This document shows, piece by piece, positions 1 to 8,381 of a DNA stretch of 38,297 nt. Origin of the DNA: a virus; IMG/VR virus record IMGVR_UViG_3300029448_000128, positions 1 through 38,297 of that record; one strand, written 5' to 3'. The notes below the pieces were generated by a model. The model was not told the origin of the DNA, did no database searches, and saw nothing but the letters and a program-made list of their open reading frames with translations. The stretch's first letter is position 1. Each line of letters opens with the position of its first letter. The translations under genes and the position numbers were made by a program.

Positions 1-344
1 CCACTTCCAATCTTAGCAGTAGTAACAGCGTTATCTCCAAGTTTAGCAGTAGTCACAGAGCCATCACTAGGTACTGTCATAACTCCTGTTCCATAATGTA
101 AAAAGAAATTACAAACACTTGTGCTTGGTATAGCAACGCCAAAGTCTATTGTAGAACTAGAAACTGTAAAGTTAGTAGCTTGAACCACACCATCAATACT
201 AATCAAACATGATTGAGCTGAGTTTGGTGTAAATGCTACTGAACCTTTTGTAATAGAATAAGAACTAGAACCATCAAAGGTAATATTATCTAGTACCTCT
301 ATGTTTGATATTTTATCTAATCCTCTGCCCAAATAATTTCCCAT
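1..344 (-). CDS. Tail-associated protein, N-terminal part (runs off the left edge)
   Basis: The gene starts with ATG at 344 (MGNYLGRGLDKIS) and stays open for 114 codons to position 1, with two bases left over. Adding base 38297 completes a Gly codon, and the frame continues at 38296 for 26 more residues to a stop at 38216, giving a 141-residue protein if the genome is circular. The sequence is rich in Ser, Thr, Val and Gly. Near its visible end it carries the repeat VTTAKxGDNAVTTAKI, typical of marine phage tail and fibre proteins. Its start overlaps the stop of the 58-residue gene upstream (TAATG). It is probably a small structural or fibre-associated protein; its exact role is not recognisable. 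Confidence 0.75.
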   Translation of the reverse strand, partial: MGNYLGRGLDKISNIEVLDNITFDGSSSYSITKGSVAFTPNSAQSCLISIDGVVQATNFTVSSSTIDFGVAIPSTSVCNFFLHYGTGVMTVPSDGSVTTAKLGDNAVTTAKIGS

Positions 345-520
345 TATTCTTGACCCCCATTATCTATTACTGTTCCACCATCTGCTATCCATTCTTGAAT
401 TGCTTGGTAATCTTTGTTTGCTTCGTCTAGTGGTACATTAGATATTTTACCATCTGAAAATATAACTTTGTAATTTTCAAAGTTTCCATCAATATATATT
501 TTTTCTACACTACTAATCAT
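344..520 (-). CDS. Small tail-region protein (58 aa)
   Basis: This 58-residue gene starts at ATG 520 (MISSVEKIYIDG), two bases after the stop of the large tail protein at 523, and its stop overlaps the next start (TAATG). The C-terminal part, with DEANKDYQAIQEWIADGGT, resembles short proteins found beside tail-fibre genes in marine phages, which may be assembly factors. The stop-start overlap suggests translational coupling within the tail operon. The function is inferred from position and a remembered sequence pattern only. Confidence 0.75.
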   Translation of the reverse strand: MISSVEKIYIDGNFENYKVIFSDGKISNVPLDEANKDYQAIQEWIADGGTVIDNGGQE

Positions 521-522
521 AA

Positions 523-1617
523 TTATAACTCCGCATCTGCTTCATATTGAAAAGCAAAACCTTGACCACTACTACCACCAAAACCTGTTATATATCCTAG
601 TCCACTTTCACTAACTCTTCCAGTAGTAGCAGTATCATCTGAACTATGAGTACCAGCAGTAGTTGTTGTATTTGAAATATTTCCAGACGTTCCTGCTAAA
701 GAATATAATGTAATCGTTGGTGTAGTTCTCATTCTAACTGGAAATCTAACATGAACAGGTTGATTGCTAAATGCACCTATTCTTCCTGCAAAAATTGCAT
801 TTTCATCACCACTTGAAAACCCACCAAACTCATCAACTCCTTGTGATGTTGTATAATATCTTAAACATCTATTGTGCATAATATCAAAAGGTAAGAACTC
901 AAAATCAGATGCAGTTCCAGCTTCTAATTGTACGCCTGTGATGTACCATTCGTTTGATGTGCTATCTGCATGATTAACTTGACCTACTGCTCTGTTTGCG
1001 TTTGTGTTTGCAACCCAAGATGTTTGTAAAGTTCCTGATGTTTTATCACTGCCAGCACCTAAATAAAAACCAAGATATAAACTTGTATCATTATCATTAC
1101 CAAAAGCACCACTTGTATCACCTGGATAAGTTATAGTTTTCTTTTCCCAAGTATTAGTTGAATTAATAGTATATGATTTTGAAATAGCTCTTGTGTTATC
1201 ATTATCAAATAGTTCAACAATATTTGTACCAGTTTTTGTAGACTTCACCCAAAATGATAAAGTTAAACTTTCAGCGTTTGATGTTCCTTTTTTTAAATAC
1301 TGTAACATTTGACCTTCAATAATTTGTTGAAAAAGTAATCTATCACTAGCAGATGGAGAAGCATTTGCAGTTGTGCAATCCATTTTTAAAGATGTTGCAA
1401 AACCTTGACCAGTTGGTACATCAGTTGATTGTGATTGTGTCCATGTTCCAAGACTAGAAAGGTTTAACCTAAATCTATCAACTGTGTAATAACCACTTGA
1501 AGTTATTGAAGATGTTGAAGTTCCTCTTTGTGCTATGCTCATGTCACCATTGATGATGATGTTTCTGAACTTAACATTGTCTTGAAATCCAGCACTTGGT
1601 ATTTTTGATATTGCCAT
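523..1617 (-). CDS. Tail/receptor-region protein with 'NGDMSIAQRG' N-terminal motif
   Basis: This is a 364-residue protein. The segment RNIIINGDMSIAQRGTS, at about residues 18-34, followed by YYTVDRFR, is a hallmark of a widespread marine phage tail or fibre family. The middle (about residues 115-240) has beta-rich stretches such as LTLSFWVKS and WYITGVQLEAGT that look like a carbohydrate-binding jelly roll. No enzymatic motif is seen. It sits in a run of tail genes after the fibre and probably decorates the virion or binds the host surface. The stop of the 265-residue gene lies 7 bases upstream of its start. A receptor-binding role is inference. Confidence 0.85.
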   Translation of the reverse strand: MAISKIPSAGFQDNVKFRNIIINGDMSIAQRGTSTSSITSSGYYTVDRFRLNLSSLGTWTQSQSTDVPTGQGFATSLKMDCTTANASPSASDRLLFQQIIEGQMLQYLKKGTSNAESLTLSFWVKSTKTGTNIVELFDNDNTRAISKSYTINSTNTWEKKTITYPGDTSGAFGNDNDTSLYLGFYLGAGSDKTSGTLQTSWVANTNANRAVGQVNHADSTSNEWYITGVQLEAGTASDFEFLPFDIMHNRCLRYYTTSQGVDEFGGFSSGDENAIFAGRIGAFSNQPVHVRFPVRMRTTPTITLYSLAGTSGNISNTTTTAGTHSSDDTATTGRVSESGLGYITGFGGSSGQGFAFQYEADAEL

Positions 1618-1623
1618 AATTTA

Positions 1624-2421
1624 TTAAATTCCTATTAATTTGTATGCACCGAAAAGATTGGTTTTAGGTGCAGCAGTGTTTAATATTGGATTTCCTGAAG
1701 TATCATTTCCATATGCAAATATTTCTAAATAATCAGAAGAACCATTCATATCAATTACACAAGCAATTGATGCATTAAATCTTCTTGCATAATTAGTATT
1801 AAAATTTACTTCATGCATTCTAATAACACTTCCATTTTTATAAATATTTATAGACGCATGAATTAATTGTGATGTTCCACCTGGGTCAACATTTATGTCT
1901 CCATAAACAAAATATTTTCCAGAAACTTGTGGTGTAAATCTGTAGTTAGTAGAATTATCATAAGCATTATCTGTGTCAAAAATTTCATTATCAAACTGAA
2001 CTTTTGTTTTTATTTCATCAGTTAATGTTTGATTACTTGATAAGTGAGCTTCAAAAGCAGGTGCATTAGTCATGTTACTAGCAAGTGTTACTGTCTTACT
2101 AGATAAGTCTAAAGAAGATGCTAACTGGCTTGTTCCAACACTAGCGTTTGGTGGTGTTATACTTTCCCTCGCAACTGAAACAAACAAACAATACATTTCT
2201 GTACCTGCTGAAATTGCAGTATTTAAAGTTAAAGTATTACCTGTTGCAGTATAAGAATTACTACCACCTTCTACCTGTTTTACGTTTGAAATATATAAAA
2301 GTATATCGTTACCATTAGCTACAGAGTGGTCTAAAGTGTACTGAGTTTGCCCAGTAACAGTAGTAAATGTTTGAGTAGCTAAACTCGTATAGTTAAGTGC
2401 AGGTGAATTTCCTAAATACAT
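1624..2421 (-). CDS. Tail protein with C1q/TNF-like C-terminal domain
   Basis: This is a 265-residue protein. The N-terminal third (about residues 15-90) has the TFTTVTGQTQYTLDH pattern common in phage fibre proteins. After residue 90 a linker reads GTSQLASSLDLSSKT. The C-terminal half (about residues 155-265), with FTPQVSGKYFVYGDINV, SINIYKNGSVI and YLEIFAYGN, looks like a C1q/TNF-type trimeric jelly roll, a fold used for receptor binding at the tips of fibres. The start codon directly abuts the stop of the upstream 107-residue gene, indicating coupled translation. The domain call comes from recognised sequence pattern, without alignment. Confidence 0.82.
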   Translation of the reverse strand: MYLGNSPALNYTSLATQTFTTVTGQTQYTLDHSVANGNDILLYISNVKQVEGGSNSYTATGNTLTLNTAISAGTEMYCLFVSVARESITPPNASVGTSQLASSLDLSSKTVTLASNMTNAPAFEAHLSSNQTLTDEIKTKVQFDNEIFDTDNAYDNSTNYRFTPQVSGKYFVYGDINVDPGGTSQLIHASINIYKNGSVIRMHEVNFNTNYARRFNASIACVIDMNGSSDYLEIFAYGNDTSGNPILNTAAPKTNLFGAYKLIGI

Positions 2422-2745
2422 CTACGCAACATCCGTCAATAGTGAAACAAAAGCATCAACATTACCTGACGAATTGTTAGATTTAATTTTTAATGAACCA
2501 CCTGAAGGTATTACTACTTTTCCGTTGACTATTTCAATAGAACTTCCAGTAGTTAGGGGTGCTTCTTTAATTAGGTATCTATCGTTAGAACCATCATTAA
2601 TTAGTACATCTACTAGAATAGCTGTACCTCCTGTGTTAGCCACAAGACAACCAATAACGATTTGTTTGTTTGATGTAGTTGAAACTACTGTCGTTAAGCT
2701 ATTATTCGCTATCCGAGCATTAGTTGAACTAAAGTTATTTGCCAT
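2422..2745 (-). CDS. Small beta-rich tail-region protein (107 aa)
   Basis: This 107-residue protein has alternating hydrophobic strands (QIVIGCLVANTGG, ILVDVLIND, GSLKIKSNN) that suggest a single beta-sandwich domain. It has no Cys pairs, signal peptide or catalytic motif. It lies between the main tail fibre gene and the C1q-like protein, all on the same strand with spacings of 0-21 bases, so it is probably a virion or fibre-attached component. A good ribosome binding site (AAGGAG) precedes the ATG. No family is recognised. Confidence 0.75.
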   Translation of the reverse strand: MANNFSSTNARIANNSLTTVVSTTSNKQIVIGCLVANTGGTAILVDVLINDGSNDRYLIKEAPLTTGSSIEIVNGKVVIPSGGSLKIKSNNSSGNVDAFVSLLTDVA

Positions 2746-2766
2746 TTTTTATTTTCTCCTTAATTA

Positions 2767-4629
2767 TTATCCAAGTGCTATTGCAAATGGGATGCTGTTA
2801 TCTGTATCTGTTGCTGCTATTGTTAGTGAGTTACCAGCATCATTATATGTTAATGTAATATTTGAACCTGCTGTAAGTAATCCGTTTACTCTGTCATCAA
2901 CTCTTTCATCTGTGTAATAAAGATTTGAACCTTCAGATAAATCTGAAGTTGATTTATTACTTAAACTTAAATTTGAACCTGTTTGTAGATTAATTCTTGC
3001 GTCTGCTCTTGCGTTAGTAAAATAAAGATTGCTAGAACCTTCAGTTAAATTATTGGTATCTTTGGCTGCTAATCTAGTGTCAAACCTTGCATCAGTATAA
3101 TATAGGTTTGTTCCTTCAGATAAATTAGTAGTTGATTTGTTGCTTAAATCTAAGTTTGAACCAGTTTGTAGGTTTACTCTAGCGTCTGCTCTAGCATTTG
3201 TATAATAAAGATTTGTTGAACCTTCAGATAAGTCATCTGTATCATTACTAGATAAATGTGTTGCACTGTTAATACTTAAAGTAGCATCACCACTTGTAGC
3301 ACCTCCAGATAAACCAGTACCAGCAACTACTGAAGTAATATCACCTGTTGGTATTGTTGCGACTTGTGTATCTACATAAGATTTAATTGCTTTAGCGGAT
3401 GCTATTGTATCATCATTAGAAGATACACTTGATAATGCAGTGTCCAGGACACCAGATTTTAAATTATCTACTTCAATGTTAGAAACGGTATTGTTATCTA
3501 CATCTATAGTTTTGTTAGTTAAAATTTGTGAGCCAGTTAATGTGGCTACTGTACTATCTATATTTAAAGTAACAGTTCCAGAATTTCCACCTCCACTTAA
3601 TCCTGTGCCAGCAGTTACACCTTCAATGTCTCCTGCTGTTGTAATTGTTCCACCAAGTGAAACTGAAGTCCCATTAATTGTAATTGCACTATTTGTTAAT
3701 GATGCATTTGGAATATTTGATAATCTTGCAGTTGGTACTGTGCCACTTGTTAAATTAGAGGCATTAAGATTATTTAAAGAACTTGTATCTAAAGTGTCTA
3801 CCCATGCACTTCCATTATAATATCTTAGTTTTGAACTACTGGTTACAAAAGCTAAATCACCTGCATCATTATTTGATGTTGGGTCATTAGTTGAAACTCT
3901 ATATCTTTCAGCAAATGAATTTACACCTGTAATGTTTGCAGCTAATGTATTCATGTTTGTTACATTAGAAGAAGTAGCTAGTGTGTTCATGTCAGAAACA
4001 ACATCAGCAGTAGCAAGTGTATTTAAATCTGACACAACGTCAGCGGTTGCCAATGTGTTCATATCTGAAACAACATCTGCTGTTCCTAAAGTATTTAAAT
4101 CACTAATAACTGCTGAAGTACCTAGTAAACCAATTTGTGTGCTTACTGGTGCTAAAGTATTAATATTTGCTTTATCTGAAGTTGATAACCAAGTATTTTC
4201 TAAGTAATGTTTAGTGACTGCATCTTGTGCATCTACTGGATTAGCTACATTAATAATTCTATTATTGTTAGCATCATATAAATTACTATTATTTAAACTT
4301 AAATTAGAAGAAACATTGTCTGAAGTTTCTTGTGCTATGTAAAAGTTTTGGTCTGCTGATTGGTCTAAATCTGCTGAAGTTAATACAGAACCATCCTGAA
4401 AATCAGTTAATCTTGTGTCTGACGGTGTAAATCTTTGAATAACAACTGTAGCTCCATTTGCAGGTGTACTTGATAGTGTAACCGAGCTAGTTGTTGGAAA
4501 TGTAATACTAGTGTCCTCTACTCCATTTACAAAAGCTTTTATGTGACTTTGTAAAATGTAAGGAAAACTAAATGAGAAAGTGGGCGTACTACCATTTGAG
4601 GTGTACGTCACTCTTGCTAAAAATGACAT
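2767..4629 (-). CDS. Tail fibre protein with T7 gp17-type N-terminal domain
   Basis: This is a 620-residue protein. The first ~150 residues (MSFLARVTYTSNGSTPTFSF through DQSADQNFYIAQETSDN) match the phage T7 tail-fibre N-terminal domain that anchors fibres to the tail. About residues 175-225 hold repeats of the type ADVVSDxNTLAT. About residues 455-590 hold repeats of the type SNLYYTNARADARVN alternating with LQTGSNLxLSNKST, consistent with an elongated trimeric shaft. It ends with a short hydrophobic tail and shows no chaperone domain. A phage-type promoter at 4636-4654 ends a few bases before the start codon, so the fibre and the five tail genes downstream form a late transcription unit. 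Confidence 0.92.
   Translation of the reverse strand: MSFLARVTYTSNGSTPTFSFSFPYILQSHIKAFVNGVEDTSITFPTTSSVTLSSTPANGATVVIQRFTPSDTRLTDFQDGSVLTSADLDQSADQNFYIAQETSDNVSSNLSLNNSNLYDANNNRIINVANPVDAQDAVTKHYLENTWLSTSDKANINTLAPVSTQIGLLGTSAVISDLNTLGTADVVSDMNTLATADVVSDLNTLATADVVSDMNTLATSSNVTNMNTLAANITGVNSFAERYRVSTNDPTSNNDAGDLAFVTSSSKLRYYNGSAWVDTLDTSSLNNLNASNLTSGTVPTARLSNIPNASLTNSAITINGTSVSLGGTITTAGDIEGVTAGTGLSGGGNSGTVTLNIDSTVATLTGSQILTNKTIDVDNNTVSNIEVDNLKSGVLDTALSSVSSNDDTIASAKAIKSYVDTQVATIPTGDITSVVAGTGLSGGATSGDATLSINSATHLSSNDTDDLSEGSTNLYYTNARADARVNLQTGSNLDLSNKSTTNLSEGTNLYYTDARFDTRLAAKDTNNLTEGSSNLYFTNARADARINLQTGSNLSLSNKSTSDLSEGSNLYYTDERVDDRVNGLLTAGSNITLTYNDAGNSLTIAATDTDNSIPFAIALG
2880..3240 (-). repeat. 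Four coding repeats (NLYYT..AR) in the tail-fibre gene
   Basis: Four similar units of about 80-110 bases each encode a version of NLYYTxARxDxR followed by a Gly/Ser/Asn-rich spacer. They end near 2890, 3005, 3080 and 3190. The DNA copies are similar but not identical. Repeats of this kind can recombine and alter fibre length. Confidence 0.75.
3960..4105 (-). repeat. Tandem 12-residue coding repeats in the tail-fibre gene
   Basis: Four consecutive ~36-base units encode variants of DVVSDMNTLATA. In the DNA the copies differ mostly at third positions. They probably form a helical or coiled-coil section of the fibre shaft. Confidence 0.75.
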
Positions 4630-4635
4630 CTATAT

Positions 4636-4654
4636 ATCTAAACTGTCCTGTTTT
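4636..4654 (-). promoter_or_regulatory. Phage RNA polymerase promoter before the tail fibre
   Basis: Read on the minus strand the site is AAAACAGGACAGTTTAGAT, identical over 19 bases to the copy at 18473-18491. By analogy with T7 promoters (CACTATAG, with G at +1) initiation is predicted at 4638. That leaves only about 9 untranslated bases before the fibre ATG at 4629. The position corresponds to a late promoter upstream of the T7 fibre gene. Confidence 0.85.
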
Positions 4655-4656
4655 GC

Positions 4657-7600
4657 TTATTTGGTCTGCTCTATGAAATTGTAAACACCCTTCTTAACAT
4701 TTTTAGGGTATCTGTTTGTTGCTTTAATATTACCTTTTTGAATATCTTTATTAAAAAAAGATGATGACAAAGTTACTTCTGGGTCTAATATTGATTTAAA
4801 TTTTGAACTATATTTTATTTTCATAAAAGCCATGTCTCTAGCAGATTGAACTTTTTTCCATACCATAACTTGTTTACCACCTAAATTTTTCATGTTCTCA
4901 TCAATAGAAATTGTAGCTGGTGCATTTTTATAACTATTTTGTTCAATTAGACGTTCTAATGATTTTCTTAAATTAGATTTACCAATTTCTTCATTAAATA
5001 CTTCATAAGCAGTTTTTCCAAAATCAGGGTCTTTTTCATCCATTATTTTATATTTAGTTAAATCAATATCTTCTCTAACAGCATCTAATCTAGGAATTTT
5101 TATACCATCATTTATTAAAGATTTTAAAAGTTTATCTTCTCTTAAATCTTTTATAGTAAGCGGATTTATTGCATTATTTATAAATCTAAATACATCGTTA
5201 TCTTGATATTTTATTGTTTCTCCTAATGAATTATATCTTTTAGGTAAAACTCTTGAATTAATTTTCTTTTTAATATTATTAAAATAACCTTCAGTCTTTC
5301 TCATAAAAGGGTCGTTTGAAACTTTTGATAAAATATTAGGTACAAACGATGCTACTTTGTTTTGTAACCACCATCCGCCTTTACCTTCAACAGCTTCACC
5401 ATCAAATGACTTAACAAAATCAGTTAATGCTCTTAAATAAGTTTTAGAAGCAATATTTTTATACATTGATTTATAAGTAGCTACTGTAAAATTTTGTATT
5501 TTATCAGTAGTACCTAATTGCTCTTCTGCTCCACCTTGTTGTTGTCTGACCATAAATCCTAAGAAATCATTTTCAATTTTTAATTTTTCTTTTTCAGTAA
5601 GGTCTTGATAAATTTGTGTGTAATCAGCAATAAAACCAATCAACATACCAACTGGGTCTAATCTTCCATATTGTATATAAGTATCTGTTCCAGGAATTTT
5701 ATATGAGTATTCAGCAAAACCTTGTGATTGTTGTAACTCTCTAATACTTGGGTCTGGATGATAACCACCAGTTATATTACCTGACATGACAAGCATTGAT
5801 GTTGCACCAAGTATAGTTGTACCAATAGCAACTCTACCTCTTGTCTCTGCAATTTTTCTTGGGTCTCTACTTGCTCCTGTAAAGTTATCCCAATTATTTT
5901 TTCCAAAAGCTCCAAATGGGCTTCTTTGTAATGCTTGTATTGCAAGGTTAGAAGGTGTTTTAACAAATGGTAATATTTGTTTTAATATAGGTGCTGAATT
6001 AACTCCATTTTGCACAAACCCAAGAACTCCATCTAAATCTTTTGTAAAAGTAACTTGTTGTGCATAATCAGCAGCTTCTTTATCTATTCCAATTAATCCA
6101 GTTTCATCAAAACCTTGTCTAACTCTGTTAGCAACCATTTGGTCAAATTCTGTAATTTCTTTACCATTAGGTAACTTACCGACTATTTTTGTTCTGGATG
6201 CACCTGCTTCAAGTGCTTCTCTTACAGCTATTTCACTTAAATAACTTCTATATGTAATTTGTTTAAAAAACTCATCAACTGCTGTCAAACCTCTTAATGG
6301 TATTCTTGCTAATTTTGCTTTTGAGCCAGTACCTAATGCTTTTGTTTGTGTATCAAATTTTGTACTTCCGCCAAATAAAATACTATCTTCATCGTTAAAT
6401 GCTTTTTTCATAAATGTAATAGCATCTGAATAATAATTTTTATAACCTGCTAATATTGCAGCTCCTTGTTCAGCTTGTGCTTTTACTAATTTAGCTGTTT
6501 GTGGGTCTAAACCCCATGCAAGTTTTGAACCCACCATTAAATCTAATGGTTTTAAATACATATTAAGACCAGTTGATACAGCATTAATTATTTGTGTTTT
6601 TGGTGATGATAATACTGCTGACATCCAAATTTCATTTACTACATTCCACATTCTGTTTTGAGCTACAAATCCAAATACTTTTTGAAGAGCATTTTTATCT
6701 TTGACTAAAGCAACAGATTTTTTAAAGTCAGAAAAATTACCTGTCCAGGTATCCATATTTCTAACCAATTTTAAAATTGCATCTGAACCTAAATCATATT
6801 CTGTTACAGCATCTTTTAAGACACTTCGTAATTGTAAACCTCTACCAACATTGGATGTAACTTTTTCATCAAACCTCATAAGTCTCATTAACAATGCAGT
6901 TGTAAGTTTCATGTCATTATCAGTATATTTACCATCTACATCTTTAACTTGTCTGTATAATGCATCTGCTAAATTTTGTTGTATCTGTTGTGAAGCATAC
7001 ATATATTTTAGGCCACCTTGTAATTTATCACCTAGTTGTCCTAACATTTTTGTAGTTTGTATTATGTCACCACCGTGTTTTTTAGCTTGGTTTTCAATAA
7101 GCTTATTTGACATAACATCAAATTGTCTTTCACTTCTAACTACTTTTTGTAAAGCTTCTAAAACAATTGTACCAAAGTTACTATCTGCGTATGCTCTTGG
7201 TGATAATTTAAAATTTAAACTTTCACCTAAATTTGTTCTCCAGTCTAAAGTCTTTTTAGCACCCCCACTAGCAACATTTTCTCTAGCACTATTAATAAAA
7301 TCATCAAACGTATTTATAATTTGTTCATTTAATTCATCAGAAGAAACTTTATCTTTTAATACTTCAACTGTATCTGCAATCTTTTGTGTGCTTGCTTCAT
7401 CTTTAATTTTCTTTGCAAGTTTTTCTGAAGATTTTTTACCTGAAGGTGTAAGCTCTGTTGTTTCACCTAATAATCTATTTTCTACTTCTTTTAATTTAGC
7501 AAAATCTATTTTTTCACCAGTAAGTGTTTTTCTATTAAATTTTATAAATCTAGCTGTATCTAAAAAATCAGATTTAAATTTTGAAAATTGTTCTTTTAAA

Positions 7601-8376
7601 TTTCCAGATTTTATTGTTTGAACACCTCTAGCAGTTCCTTCAAATATTCCTCCTATCATCAAACCCTCTAAAGCATTTTTCATTCTTGCTTCATACCAAG
7701 TTTCATCTTTGCCTTCTGCTGATAGATATTCAAATAATGGATTTTGTAATGATGGAAAGTTTGTATTAACCATATCTACAAATCTTCCTGTATTTTCATC
7801 AAAAGCTACAACATCTGCTACAGCACCTTTTGATAATGCACCTGCAATCTTACCACCTTTTGTAGTAGCTTTAACAATGCTTAAAGGTTTGGTTGCATAC
7901 CAACCAGTCATAAATTGCGAAACACCTCTAGTAAAAGCACCTAATTTAGTATCTGCATCATCAACATCTGGTAATTCATAAGCATCATCTTCATCTATTT
8001 TACCTAAACCTACATAACCAATACCGTCTTCTTTTAATTGTCTTTTAGTTTTTATACCAACAATTCCATTGTTCGCATTATCACCAAATACAACTGCACT
8101 ACCTGCGAGACCATCATCATCAGTAGTTTTCTCTTGAATATCTTCTACTAAACCAATTGCTGACTGTGATGCATCCCTAATACCACCAATGACTTGTAAA
8201 GGTAAATCTGTAGCCCAACCTCTTTTATCATCAGTTGGTAAATCCTGTTCAGGTTCTACTGGTTTTTCAGAAACAACATTGCCAGTTTGTTTTTGAATTT
8301 CTTTTTCTATTTGCTCTTCAGAAAAATCATCTGGAAATGTATAAGTTTCACCGTTACGTTTTATTACTTGTGCCAT
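4657..8376 (-). CDS. Large internal virion protein (T7 gp16-like position), no transglycosylase domain seen
   Basis: At 1239 residues this is the largest protein in the window. It lies between the gp15-like gene and the tail fibre, the place of the T7 gp16 ejection protein. The N-terminus (KRNGETYTFPDDFSEEQIEK) is a short module seen at the start of many phage ejection proteins. The rest is mainly helical and charged, with hydrophobic patches near residues 575-640 and 875-900. The T7 gp16 lytic transglycosylase signature (an early catalytic Glu-Ser in a lysozyme-like fold) is not visible. Any wall-degrading role must come from elsewhere, such as the amidase. The role as ejection protein is by position and length. 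Confidence 0.82.
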   Translation of the reverse strand: MAQVIKRNGETYTFPDDFSEEQIEKEIQKQTGNVVSEKPVEPEQDLPTDDKRGWATDLPLQVIGGIRDASQSAIGLVEDIQEKTTDDDGLAGSAVVFGDNANNGIVGIKTKRQLKEDGIGYVGLGKIDEDDAYELPDVDDADTKLGAFTRGVSQFMTGWYATKPLSIVKATTKGGKIAGALSKGAVADVVAFDENTGRFVDMVNTNFPSLQNPLFEYLSAEGKDETWYEARMKNALEGLMIGGIFEGTARGVQTIKSGNLKEQFSKFKSDFLDTARFIKFNRKTLTGEKIDFAKLKEVENRLLGETTELTPSGKKSSEKLAKKIKDEASTQKIADTVEVLKDKVSSDELNEQIINTFDDFINSARENVASGGAKKTLDWRTNLGESLNFKLSPRAYADSNFGTIVLEALQKVVRSERQFDVMSNKLIENQAKKHGGDIIQTTKMLGQLGDKLQGGLKYMYASQQIQQNLADALYRQVKDVDGKYTDNDMKLTTALLMRLMRFDEKVTSNVGRGLQLRSVLKDAVTEYDLGSDAILKLVRNMDTWTGNFSDFKKSVALVKDKNALQKVFGFVAQNRMWNVVNEIWMSAVLSSPKTQIINAVSTGLNMYLKPLDLMVGSKLAWGLDPQTAKLVKAQAEQGAAILAGYKNYYSDAITFMKKAFNDEDSILFGGSTKFDTQTKALGTGSKAKLARIPLRGLTAVDEFFKQITYRSYLSEIAVREALEAGASRTKIVGKLPNGKEITEFDQMVANRVRQGFDETGLIGIDKEAADYAQQVTFTKDLDGVLGFVQNGVNSAPILKQILPFVKTPSNLAIQALQRSPFGAFGKNNWDNFTGASRDPRKIAETRGRVAIGTTILGATSMLVMSGNITGGYHPDPSIRELQQSQGFAEYSYKIPGTDTYIQYGRLDPVGMLIGFIADYTQIYQDLTEKEKLKIENDFLGFMVRQQQGGAEEQLGTTDKIQNFTVATYKSMYKNIASKTYLRALTDFVKSFDGEAVEGKGGWWLQNKVASFVPNILSKVSNDPFMRKTEGYFNNIKKKINSRVLPKRYNSLGETIKYQDNDVFRFINNAINPLTIKDLREDKLLKSLINDGIKIPRLDAVREDIDLTKYKIMDEKDPDFGKTAYEVFNEEIGKSNLRKSLERLIEQNSYKNAPATISIDENMKNLGGKQVMVWKKVQSARDMAFMKIKYSSKFKSILDPEVTLSSSFFNKDIQKGNIKATNRYPKNVKKGVYNFIEQTK

Positions 8377-8381
8377 ATAAA

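Noticed and set aside
2474-2917. Plus-strand open frames across the tail genes
   Set aside because: They are complements of the Ser/Thr-rich tail genes and cross gene boundaries without signals of their own.
2880-4105. Repeats in the fibre gene considered as a CRISPR-like array
   Set aside because: The repeats are in frame, degenerate at third positions and encode fibre shaft units, without conserved repeat and unique spacer structure.
6701-7621. Long plus-strand open frame (306 codons) inside the gp16-like gene
   Set aside because: It is the antisense shadow of a well-supported gene, rich in Ser, Phe and Cys, with no recognisable domain or ribosome binding site.
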